Below the pieces are notes generated by a model. That model searched no databases, was not told the DNA's origin, and saw only the letters and a list, made by a program, of their open reading frames with translations. From positions 5,208,001 through 5,272,000 of the forward strand of contig NZ_CP103794.1 in the NCBI RefSeq assembly GCF_030388325.1: 64,000 nt of DNA, in the 5' to 3' direction. The DNA comes from Flavobacterium johnsoniae (GTDB lineage Bacteria; Bacteroidota; Bacteroidia; Flavobacteriales; Flavobacteriaceae). The position numbers were made by a program, and so were the translations under genes. Positions 52,809 to 60,750 of the stretch are shown in pieces. Position 1 is the first letter of the stretch. Every line of letters starts with the position of its first letter.

Positions 52809-53972
52809 TCACTCAATTTTCACGATTTGCCCTCTGTCATTCCTTGAATTACTTCCAATAATAAAACTTGTCTTTTTGGGAAAAATTTTAAAAGTAACCT
52901 GCTTATCTTTAAGAGTTTCTATGATTTCGATACATTTTTTGAATGAAATATAGTGATTATCCAAAACGATCTCTGCCTTTTTACCCTTTAAAATCAGGCA
53001 CGAATTTACCATTTTTTCTCCGTTGAAATCTAAAAATTGAACTTTATTTTCCAAAATCGAAGCCAGTTTTTTAGTGAAATTCTCATTTTCGGAGTATAAA
53101 AAATAACTTTCCGGCAATTGGTTTTCTTTTGGTTTTCCTTGAAACATTTTCGCAATCGAAAATAAAAAAGCACCAATTTTAATAAAGATACTAAAGAACC
53201 TCGATTTCTTAAAATGTTTTTGATAAAAGAAATTCATGGCTTCCTGAAAATGCATCATGTATTTTTCGTCTTTTATCGTACTTTCTCCTTTATAATGCAA
53301 AACTGTCGTTTCGTGAAAATAGTAATTGTTCTTTTTTAACTGCAAAGCACGGTAAGACAAATCTATATCGTCTGCGTACATAAAGCAGTTTTCATCAAAA
53401 CCATTGAGGTCTTCATATAATTTTCTTTCTAAAAACATAAAAGCGCCAACCAAAATATCAACTTTTCCAGTTTGATTTTCGTCTAAATGCTGTGCGTAAT
53501 ATTGATTAAAAAGTTTTGTTTTTGGAAAGATTTTATACAAACTAAAAATCTTTGTAAAAGCAACCCAAGGCGTTGGAATTCCTCTTTTGCTTTCAGGAAG
53601 AAATTCTCCTGTTCCGTCAATTAATTTACAGCCGATAATTCCGAGATTATTTTGCCTTTCGGCGAAAGCCAGAATTTTTATAAATGTATCTTCAGCAACA
53701 ACGGTGTCAGGATTTAAGATACACACGTACTTTCCTTTCGCTTGACGAAAACCTATATTATTTCCTTTTGGGAAACCAAAATTTTCTTTGTTTTCAATAA
53801 GTTTTACATCAGGAAATTTCTCTTTCATCATCAAAACACTTTCGTCTGATGAATTATTATCAATTACAATAATTTCGGCATCGATTCCTTTGATTGCTTC
53901 CTGAACACTTAAAACGCATTGTTCCAGAAAGTAACGCACATTGTAATTCAGAATAATAACCGATAACTGCAT
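52809..53972 (-). CDS. family 2 glycosyltransferase
   Basis: The 387-residue protein has a GT-A domain: QLSVIILNYNVRYFLEQCV, then EIIVIDNNSSDES and CILNPDTVVAEDTF (DxD-like). FMYADDIDLSYRA is typical of rhamnosyl- or dTDP-sugar transferases. The ATG at 53972 is preferred over one at 54041, since the latter would overlap the upstream gene by 37 bp and add 23 unrelated residues before the conserved start. It likely builds surface polysaccharide. Confidence 0.9.
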   Translation of the reverse strand: MQLSVIILNYNVRYFLEQCVLSVQEAIKGIDAEIIVIDNNSSDESVLMMKEKFPDVKLIENKENFGFPKGNNIGFRQAKGKYVCILNPDTVVAEDTFIKILAFAERQNNLGIIGCKLIDGTGEFLPESKRGIPTPWVAFTKIFSLYKIFPKTKLFNQYYAQHLDENQTGKVDILVGAFMFLERKLYEDLNGFDENCFMYADDIDLSYRALQLKKNNYYFHETTVLHYKGESTIKDEKYMMHFQEAMNFFYQKHFKKSRFFSIFIKIGAFLFSIAKMFQGKPKENQLPESYFLYSENENFTKKLASILENKVQFLDFNGEKMVNSCLILKGKKAEIVLDNHYISFKKCIEIIETLKDKQVTFKIFPKKTSFIIGSNSRNDRGQIVKIE

Positions 53973-54004
53973 GAAAAATTGGTTCTGTAAATTTTGCCCG
54001 AAAG

Positions 54005-55189
54005 TTAGAAATTTTCTGATAACCCTAAACGTAAAGACCAATCGTTTTTACTAATTCCGTAATCGAGCGCTAGATTACTGCCATTTCTTTTATTCCATTT
54101 GATACGAATTCCAGTTCCAACGGCAGGATTCCATTTTTTAAATTGATAGGTTTCTAATTTTGAAACCGATGAAATATTGGTAAAAAATACAGCACCAAAA
54201 AAGCCATTTCGAGTAATATCTGTTCGATATTCGGTTTCAAAATAAATAAGCGCATTACTTCTGTATCTGTTTTTGGTAAATCCGCGTCCAGTTTTTCCGT
54301 CACGATCCCAACCAATACTTGGCAAATCTAAATAATGAGGTTTTCCGCCGAAAGTAGACCAATAAAAAGCTCTTGATGCCCAAACTCGATGTTTGGTTTT
54401 ACTAAAAGAATGATATTTACGCGCATCTATATATAATGATTGCCATTTATCTCCTTCAACGCCGCTTGTATTGATGCGAAAATCGGCTTCAACATATAAT
54501 CCTTGTTTTGGGTTTATGATATTTTCTCGAGAATCATACAAACCTTGAATTGCAAATCCGAAAGAGGTTTCGTCTGTATAATCTCCTTTCATATATTGAT
54601 TATAATCTGTTTCTTGATCAATATAAGATTCCTCAGAAATGTTTTGATAATTATCAAGAAGAAATCCCATTCCTAAACGATAATTTCCAACAATTTTTTT
54701 TGTTACAAACTGATAAAATCGCCATTGCTGATAATCAAGCGTAGACATTTTTTCTTTAGAATCATGTTCGCCCAAGCCATAAGTATCTTGAGGATAAATC
54801 ATATAGCGATAATCTCCAATAAAATTCCATTTGTTCTCGCTTGTATAAACATAAGATTGAATAGGAAAAACATATTGCTTGGTAAAACTAAAATAAGGCG
54901 AAAAGGTAACTTGAGACATTTTGGTATTTTCATGATCTTCGCTCAAATAAAATGTGGTTAAAAACGAAACGACCAAACCGGTACTTGAATTGACATCTAC
55001 AGGAACGGGAAGCAAAGAGAACGCGAGCTTTTTTTGACTGTCTTTTTCTATGGTATCGTTCTTATCGAAAATTTTATGAATTACGTCTAGTATATCTCTA
55101 TTTCCCACGGTTAAGCTATCGTTTTGAGCATTACAAAACGAACTTATTAATAAAACAAGGAAGACATATCTAATTTTTAAACTATTCAT
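54005..55189 (-). CDS. BamA/TamA-like outer-membrane barrel protein
   Basis: A 394-residue protein with a signal peptide (ending FCNAQ, residue 22). It is followed by a beta-barrel of the surface antigen (D15) type, with QGLYDSRENIINPKQGLYVE and a strongly aromatic C-terminus (WSLRLGLSENF). There are no POTRA domains, so it is a stand-alone barrel rather than BamA itself. Short family members may be transport pores or lipid-related barrels. It sits 32 bp upstream of the GT2 gene. Confidence 0.82.
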   Translation of the reverse strand: MNSLKIRYVFLVLLISSFCNAQNDSLTVGNRDILDVIHKIFDKNDTIEKDSQKKLAFSLLPVPVDVNSSTGLVVSFLTTFYLSEDHENTKMSQVTFSPYFSFTKQYVFPIQSYVYTSENKWNFIGDYRYMIYPQDTYGLGEHDSKEKMSTLDYQQWRFYQFVTKKIVGNYRLGMGFLLDNYQNISEESYIDQETDYNQYMKGDYTDETSFGFAIQGLYDSRENIINPKQGLYVEADFRINTSGVEGDKWQSLYIDARKYHSFSKTKHRVWASRAFYWSTFGGKPHYLDLPSIGWDRDGKTGRGFTKNRYRSNALIYFETEYRTDITRNGFFGAVFFTNISSVSKLETYQFKKWNPAVGTGIRIKWNKRNGSNLALDYGISKNDWSLRLGLSENF

Positions 55190-55294
55190 TCACAATATTT
55201 TAAAAACCACTTCTTACAAATTTAAAATTTTAATTAAGAATTATGTTGAAATTTTTAAGCGAATAAAAAAGATTTTTAAATGCACCATAAAAGC

Positions 55295-55302
55295 TATATT
55301 TG
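55295..55302 (+). promoter_or_regulatory. putative -7 element of the 55335 gene
   Basis: TATATTTG fits TAnnTTTG, 32 nt upstream of the ATG. No -33 TTG was found at the expected distance. Confidence 0.4.
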
Positions 55303-55334
55303 ATTTTACTAATTATCCGATTTAAAAAAGTCTT

Positions 55335-55895
55335 ATGCGTCAATTATTAATCTGTCTTTTAGTTTTTGGTTTTCTTTGTTTTTCTCTAAAAGCTCAAGGA
55401 AAACGAGAAAATCTGGTAAAATCCAACAAATGGTTCATTGCAGGTCCTTCAAGAGAAAGCGAGAAAACAATAAATGCTATTCGACTTGAAAAAGGAATAA
55501 TTATAGTAAGTGCAAAAGATAATCCGAAAGGAGAAATTGAGCTGAATGTTATGATTACGCCATCTGAAACTAATGACGGAATTCCGGCAAATCTTTCGAG
55601 TGACTCAAAATTTGTAGAAATTACCTATCAATCTTCTCAAATTATAAAATTGCAAGCAAGAGAAGGAAACTCTGAAGGAACGGGTTGCCTGCACGGTGGC
55701 TCACATCCGAGAATTAGTTTGCCAGCTTCTCCAAATGAATTTAAAACTGTAAAAATTCCTTGGGCAGATTTTAAACAGGATGAACTTCCTGATGGAAAGC
55801 TTTTGAATATTTATAATTTATGCAAATTCAACTTTGTGAATTATAATCCAATTTCTGGATCTGTATTAAGGATAAAGTCTGTACTTATAAATTGA
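55335..55895 (+). CDS. secreted beta-sandwich protein of unknown function
   Basis: The 186-residue protein has a signal peptide ending SLKAQ. The body looks all-beta. The C-terminal half, with FKTVKIPWADFKQDELPDG and FNFVNYNPISGSVLRIKSVL, recalls jelly-roll carbohydrate-binding modules in which a beta strand follows a W-ADF segment. A GTGCLHGGSHPRISLP loop is distinctive. No family was recognised. It stands alone, with a large palindromic repeat right after its stop codon. Confidence 0.6.
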   Translation: MRQLLICLLVFGFLCFSLKAQGKRENLVKSNKWFIAGPSRESEKTINAIRLEKGIIIVSAKDNPKGEIELNVMITPSETNDGIPANLSSDSKFVEITYQSSQIIKLQAREGNSEGTGCLHGGSHPRISLPASPNEFKTVKIPWADFKQDELPDGKLLNIYNLCKFNFVNYNPISGSVLRIKSVLIN

Positions 55896-55896
55896 T

Positions 55897-56081
55897 TTTT
55901 TAACGCAAAGTTCGCAAAGAATTTTCGCAAAGTGCACAAAGAATTTTTGAAGCAATATTTAAAAATATAAAAGTTCACAAAGCTTATCAAAACAAAGCTT
56001 TGTGAACTTGCAGTTTGTAAAAACTCACTCAATAAGCTTTGCGCGCTTTGCGAAAATTCTTTGCGAACTTTGCGTTAAAAA
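55897..56081. repeat. large palindrome with 36-bp arms and nested 15-bp hairpin
   Basis: Perfect 36-bp arms lie at 55897-55932 (starting TTTTTAACGCAAAGTTCGC) and 56046-56081. Inside, AAGTTCACAAAGCTT (55971-55985) and AAGCTTTGTGAACTT (55995-56009) form a second perfect stem. A partial third unit (ACTTTTGCGTTAAAAATC) follows at about 56105-56122. The gap 55896-56135 holds nothing else. Its words (CGCAAAG iterations) resemble the outer arms of the 19437-19660 palindrome. Confidence 0.9.
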
Positions 56082-56135
56082 CATTCTTTCAAAAAAACTT
56101 TGTGACTTTTGCGTTAAAAATCATCTCAACAAAAA

Positions 56136-57326
56136 CTATAAATGCAACTGAATTTTATATCTATTTAAGATTTTCATCACAAAAAGCATAATCGTAGAAA
56201 AAACCAAAGACCAAATAATTCCTGGAACACCTTCCCTGAAATACCCTGGAATTATATGAATATTGAATGCTTTACAGAAATAATAAATTACTCCCGGAAG
56301 TATATAAATCAAAAGCGGATTTGCTGCAGCTGGCATAAAAAACTCACTCCATTTTGTTTGTTTTTTAACTTCCATAAGCCAATATAAAAAGTAAAATAAG
56401 ATCGTACAGATTCCTGCTGACAGCATTGTCCACGACGGAGTTCCTTGTATTTTTGAGATTCCGAATAAAGGTCTTAAGCCAAATCCTACTGCAAAAAACA
56501 GAGCTATAAAAGCAATCACCGCCCAATTGATTTTATTTTCAATTTTTCGATCGAAAAAGAGAAGCGAAATTATAATTCCAGCAGAAACAAGTGCTGCGTG
56601 CGTAAGATGTCCTGCAATAAAACTCAGCCAAGAAGTATTTTGAACAAATGAATTTTCGGTCAAGTTTAGAGAATTCATTATAACACTAAATATCAGAAAA
56701 CCGATTATTGCCCATAAATTTCCAGAAACCAGCCAATAATAAATAACCGTAAAAAGATAAGCCCAACCGATTAATCCGAGAATTCCCCACCATTTTGGAG
56801 TCATTCCTCTTTCTCCAGTATCCTGAATATACAAAAAGTAAAGTGCAATGAGAACTAAAATTCCTCCATATTGCAGCACATTTTTGAGCCAAAGCGGAAA
56901 ATTTTTAGGATATTTATTCCAAATCGGAATTGGCATTATATAAGCTAAAAGTCCCCAAAAAGCAGGAGCGATAATCATTTTAGATGCATCGTAACCATAT
57001 TCTGCATTTACCATAAAAACGCCAATAATGATTAGAGCCAAAGCTCTTTTAAAAGTATGAGTCCAAATCGTTTTGGTGCTGTCCGCTTTTATTAATCTGG
57101 CATTAAATGCAAAAGGAACAGACATTCCGACAATAAATAAAAAAGCTGGAAAAACAAGATCTACAAAAGTCATGGCATCCGCTTCTGCAGGCATGTGTTT
57201 CATCCATTGCGGGACATTTGAAATACTCGCCAATTCGTTTACAAAAATCATTACAAAAATGGTAATTCCACGTAAAGCATCAATAGAAATAATTCTTTGA
57301 TTAAACAAATTCTCTTTTATTTTCAT
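56136..57326 (-). CDS. HGSNAT-like membrane acyltransferase (second copy)
   Basis: The 396-residue membrane protein has about 10 hydrophobic helices. It starts QRIISIDALRGITIFVMIFV and contains VDLVFPAFLFIVGMSVPFAF. It is the same superfamily as the protein at 40525-41793 but clearly diverged: the first loop reads PQWMKHMPAEADAM rather than HWNG, although a His is still present (H44). The substrate is unknown. It stands alone between the large palindrome and the CpsB-like gene. Confidence 0.85.
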   Translation of the reverse strand: MKIKENLFNQRIISIDALRGITIFVMIFVNELASISNVPQWMKHMPAEADAMTFVDLVFPAFLFIVGMSVPFAFNARLIKADSTKTIWTHTFKRALALIIIGVFMVNAEYGYDASKMIIAPAFWGLLAYIMPIPIWNKYPKNFPLWLKNVLQYGGILVLIALYFLYIQDTGERGMTPKWWGILGLIGWAYLFTVIYYWLVSGNLWAIIGFLIFSVIMNSLNLTENSFVQNTSWLSFIAGHLTHAALVSAGIIISLLFFDRKIENKINWAVIAFIALFFAVGFGLRPLFGISKIQGTPSWTMLSAGICTILFYFLYWLMEVKKQTKWSEFFMPAAANPLLIYILPGVIYYFCKAFNIHIIPGYFREGVPGIIWSLVFSTIMLFVMKILNRYKIQLHL

Positions 57327-57410
57327 AATTTTTTACAGTTTTACTAAAAATCAAATATAACATAATTCTAAAACGGCTAATTAGAATTTCTACATTAATT
57401 TTGTAAGCTA

Positions 57411-57418
57411 TAAATTTG
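57411..57418 (+). promoter_or_regulatory. putative -7 element of the CpsB-like gene
   Basis: TAAATTTG fits TAnnTTTG, 19 nt upstream of the ATG at 57438. The nearest TTG is too close (7 nt) to be a -33 element. Confidence 0.4.
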
Positions 57419-57437
57419 AGTTATAAAGTTTTGCCCC

Positions 57438-58175
57438 ATGTTATCTTTTTTCAAATCCAAACCTATCTTAAAGGATCTATTAGACGGGAGTTTTGTAGAT
57501 ATCCATTCTCATGTTTTGCCAGGAATTGATGACGGAGCACAAACTATTTCAAATTCTATAGCGCTTGCTTCATCTTTAGAAGAAATAGGCGTTTCTCAAA
57601 TTATTACAACGCCACACATTAATCATTATGTTTGGAATAATTCTCCAGAAATCATAAAAAACAAACTTCAGCAAACTCAAAATGCATTTTTAGAAAGTAA
57701 TATTCAAGCACCAATTCAGGCTGCGGCTGAATATTTTATAGACGATTGGTTTGCGAATCATTTTAAAGAAGAAAGATTATTAACCTTAAAAGACAATTAT
57801 GTTTTGGTTGAAATGTCTTATCTAAATGCGCCTTTAACACTTTATAAAACTATTTTCGAATTGCAAGTTGCAGGTTATATTCCGGTTTTGGCGCATCCTG
57901 AACGTTATACTTTTTTTCATACAAAATTTAGCGAATACAAAAAGCTTAAAGATGCAGGCTGTCTTTTTCAATTAAATCTTCTTGCTGCCGTAGAATATTA
58001 TGGTTCAAAAATTGCCAAAACTGCCGATGAGCTTCTAAAAAAAGGAATGTATGATTTTTGCGGAACTGATGTTCATCATAAAAACCATATTAGAGCTTTC
58101 GATCAAAAAATAAAAATTGATAATGTTGATAATTTAAAAGAAATTATAGCCAATAATCATTTTTTCAGCTATTAA
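57438..58175 (+). CDS. CpsB/YwqE-type PHP-family tyrosine phosphatase
   Basis: This 245-residue cytoplasmic PHP-fold protein has metal-binding motifs DIHSHVLPGIDDGA (22-35), TTPHIN, LAHPERY (around 151) and FCGTDVHHKNH. Such enzymes remove phosphate from bacterial tyrosine kinases that control capsule or exopolysaccharide length. It converges with the polyprenyl glycosylphosphotransferase, ending 1 bp before that gene's end. This gives a functional link to surface polysaccharide synthesis. No tyrosine kinase gene lies in the window. Confidence 0.92.
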   Translation: MLSFFKSKPILKDLLDGSFVDIHSHVLPGIDDGAQTISNSIALASSLEEIGVSQIITTPHINHYVWNNSPEIIKNKLQQTQNAFLESNIQAPIQAAAEYFIDDWFANHFKEERLLTLKDNYVLVEMSYLNAPLTLYKTIFELQVAGYIPVLAHPERYTFFHTKFSEYKKLKDAGCLFQLNLLAAVEYYGSKIAKTADELLKKGMYDFCGTDVHHKNHIRAFDQKIKIDNVDNLKEIIANNHFFSY

Positions 58176-58176
58176 T

Positions 58177-59595
58177 CTAATAGGCATTTTCTTCGCCTTT
58201 AAGAATATTAATAATTGTTTTAATGACAATTTTTATATCTAGAAGAAAACTCCAATTTTCAATATACCAAATATCGTACTCTACTCTATTTTCCATATCG
58301 CTTAAAACTTTTGTTTCTCCTCTAAAACCATTTACCTGCGCCCAGCCCGTAATTCCTGGCTTCGCATATTGGCGAACTAAATAATTACTGATTAAATCGC
58401 TGTATTCTTTGGCAAGATTAACCATGTGCGGTCTTGGTCCAACTACCGACATATCTCCCCAAAAGACATTGAAAAATTGTGGAAGTTCATCAATACTGGT
58501 TTTACGAATAAATGATCCAAATCTCGTAATTCGGCTATCGCCTTTTTCGGCTTGTTTGTTGTGCGCTAAACCGTTAACATACATACTTCTAAATTTTAAA
58601 CACATAAAAGAACGATTGTCTCTTCCTGCTCTTTCTTGTTTAAAAAACACTGGCCCAGGCGACTCTAATTTTATAATTAGCATGATTATAGGAAACAACC
58701 AAGGAAAAACAAGCAAGATAACTAGACTTGAAAAACAGATATCGAAAACTTTCTTTAAAACCCTATTCGAAGCGTACTCCATTGGTTCTGTACGAAACAT
58801 CAAAACAGGAATATTTTCATAAAAACTTACCTCAACTTTACTTGCTTTTGTATAAAGCTGAAAATCTGGAATAAATTTGATACGAATCATATTCTGCTCG
58901 CAAATTTCAATCAATTCATTAATAACTTCAATATTATCAATATGCAAGGCGACATACATTTCGTCTATTTTTTTATCAATTGAAAATTTTCTTACATTTT
59001 CAAAAGAACCTACAATCAATGCTGGATCTACAAATGTTTCACTTTGCTTTTCATCAAAAAAACCTAAAAATTTGTATCCATAAGTTAGATCTTTCGCTAA
59101 TATTTTGCGGATTTTTTCGCTGCTTTCGTTAGCGCCGACAATAATAAAGGTTTTAAAGTTATATCCTTTGCTTCGAATATATTTTAGAAGTTTCATTGAC
59201 AAATACCTTGTAATCATCAACAATCCGAAAAAAATCAAATAAAAATATACCATTCGAAGTCTTGAAATATCAGCATATTTCAAATAAACAACCGATACAG
59301 AAATTAGAGCAGCATGAATAGAAATCTTTTTTATTGTTCTCCATAAAATAGATTCAATCGGCTCAACGCGAATACTTCTGTTCGAATCATTTTGAAGCAG
59401 TAAAGCAATCCATACAAAAATTGCCAAAAGCGAAATGGTCTGCTCTTCTTTTGTCAGCAATTTATCTAAGCTTCCAAATCTTGCCAATGAAGAAAGTACC
59501 GTTGCTAAATTTAGCAATATTACGTCGACAATAACAAACAAAAGCTTGAAGTAACGTGAGATTCGGTAATGCGACAGTTTTTGTAAAATCTTCAT
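58177..59595 (-). CDS. polyprenyl glycosylphosphotransferase (WcaJ/WbaP type)
   Basis: The 472-residue membrane protein has four N-terminal helices (to about 135). A CoA-binding-like Rossmann region follows (FKTFIIVGANESSEKIRKIL), then a fifth hydrophobic segment (about 275-300). The C-terminal sugar transferase domain has PVFFKQERAGRDNRSF, FRSMYVNG and KTSIDELPQFFNV with the GDMSVVGPRPHM motif. It loads the first sugar-1-phosphate on undecaprenyl phosphate to start capsule or exopolysaccharide units. The sugar is probably glucose or galactose, not provable here. Confidence 0.95.
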   Translation of the reverse strand: MKILQKLSHYRISRYFKLLFVIVDVILLNLATVLSSLARFGSLDKLLTKEEQTISLLAIFVWIALLLQNDSNRSIRVEPIESILWRTIKKISIHAALISVSVVYLKYADISRLRMVYFYLIFFGLLMITRYLSMKLLKYIRSKGYNFKTFIIVGANESSEKIRKILAKDLTYGYKFLGFFDEKQSETFVDPALIVGSFENVRKFSIDKKIDEMYVALHIDNIEVINELIEICEQNMIRIKFIPDFQLYTKASKVEVSFYENIPVLMFRTEPMEYASNRVLKKVFDICFSSLVILLVFPWLFPIIMLIIKLESPGPVFFKQERAGRDNRSFMCLKFRSMYVNGLAHNKQAEKGDSRITRFGSFIRKTSIDELPQFFNVFWGDMSVVGPRPHMVNLAKEYSDLISNYLVRQYAKPGITGWAQVNGFRGETKVLSDMENRVEYDIWYIENWSFLLDIKIVIKTIINILKGEENAY

Positions 59596-59735
59596 TCTGG
59601 GTTTATTTCTAAAAAATAGAAAAGACTGGTATTTTTAGTGCTGCAAAGTAACATTTAAATTATATTTTTTAATACAATTTTTATTCTATTATTTAAAACT
59701 TTACTTTTAAGGTATGCAAATTTAATATTGCAATC

Positions 59736-60701
59736 ATGCTAAAAATTATTTTCTTCTTTCTTACAATAACTACAGCCGCTTACGCACAAATTTCAGGATG
59801 CAATGATCCCAAGGCAGAAAATTACAATTCTAAAGCTACATTTAATGACGGAAGCTGCAGTTATAAAGATTTGAAATTGAAACCTGAATATTCCGTTCGC
59901 TTAAGCGATTCTATAAAAGAGACTTCTGGATTAATCGCTTTCGACAATTTATTTTGGACTCACAATGATGATCATGACCAAACTATTTACGGATTAGATT
60001 CTTTAGGAAAAATTAAAAGAAAAATTATTCTTAATGACATAAAAAACAACGATTGGGAAGAAATTTCACAAGACGATTCACATATTTATATTGGCGATTT
60101 TGGCAATAATTATTCTGGAAACCGATCTGATTTAAAAATATTTAAAATCGAAAAAAAATCTTTTTTAGAAGAAAATCCTAAAATCGAAACCATCTCTTTT
60201 TCTTATGAAGACCAAAAGGATTTTTCTGCCTCGAAACCCAATAAAACCGATTTTGATTGCGAGGCTTTTATTGTTTTAAAAGACAGTATTTATTTGTTTA
60301 CCAAACAATGGAAATCTTCTAAAACTAATATTTATGTACTTTCAAATCAAGCTGGAAAGCAAATTGCAAAATTAAAAGCAACATTAGACACTCAAGGTTT
60401 GGTTACTTGCGCAACTTTTTTAGAAAACAAAAAACTGATTATTCTTTGTGGCTATACCAAAATCGGAAAACCATTTCTTTATCTTCTTTACGATTTTAAA
60501 AATGAAGATTTTTTATCTGGTAATAAAAGAAGAATCGATTTAAAACTTTCTTTTCACCAAATTGAAGGAATTGCAACTAAAGATGGACTTCATTATTTTT
60601 TGACGAATGAAAATCTTGTTCGTAAACCTATTATTAATGTTTTGCAACAGATTCATTATTTTGATTTGAGCGCTGTGCTAGATTTGTATCTCCAGAAATA
60701 A
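59736..60701 (+). CDS. secreted propeller-like protein with GCND-GSC motif
   Basis: The 321-residue protein has a signal peptide (ending AAYAQ). A short Cys-containing module follows at about 21-43 (GCNDPKAENYNSKATFNDGS and C-SY), a motif found in many Bacteroidetes secreted proteins. The rest looks like a beta-propeller, with KETSGLIAFDNLFWTHND, IYIGDFGNN, FDCEAF and HQIEGIATK. No T9SS sorting signal is present at the end. It resembles esterase-like or SdiA-regulated-type propellers; function is unknown. Confidence 0.7.
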   Translation: MLKIIFFFLTITTAAYAQISGCNDPKAENYNSKATFNDGSCSYKDLKLKPEYSVRLSDSIKETSGLIAFDNLFWTHNDDHDQTIYGLDSLGKIKRKIILNDIKNNDWEEISQDDSHIYIGDFGNNYSGNRSDLKIFKIEKKSFLEENPKIETISFSYEDQKDFSASKPNKTDFDCEAFIVLKDSIYLFTKQWKSSKTNIYVLSNQAGKQIAKLKATLDTQGLVTCATFLENKKLIILCGYTKIGKPFLYLLYDFKNEDFLSGNKRRIDLKLSFHQIEGIATKDGLHYFLTNENLVRKPIINVLQQIHYFDLSAVLDLYLQK

Positions 60702-60725
60702 TTCGCAAATCGTAAGATAATAGTT

Positions 60726-60733
60726 TACTTTTG
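60726..60733 (+). promoter_or_regulatory. putative -7 element of the ABC-F gene
   Basis: TACTTTTG fits TAnnTTTG, 17 nt upstream of the GTG start. It is identical to the element before ndk. The -33 position has no TTG. Confidence 0.45.
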
Positions 60734-60750
60734 CAAAAAATTTTATTCTT

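Noticed and set aside
53973..54041. Longer GT2 start at 54041
   Set aside because: It overlaps the upstream barrel-protein gene by 37 bp and adds 23 residues unlike any GT2 N-terminus.
58409..58822. 137-residue plus-strand ORF opposite the glycosylphosphotransferase
   Set aside because: Mirror of the conserved sugar-transferase domain on the other strand; no domain of its own.
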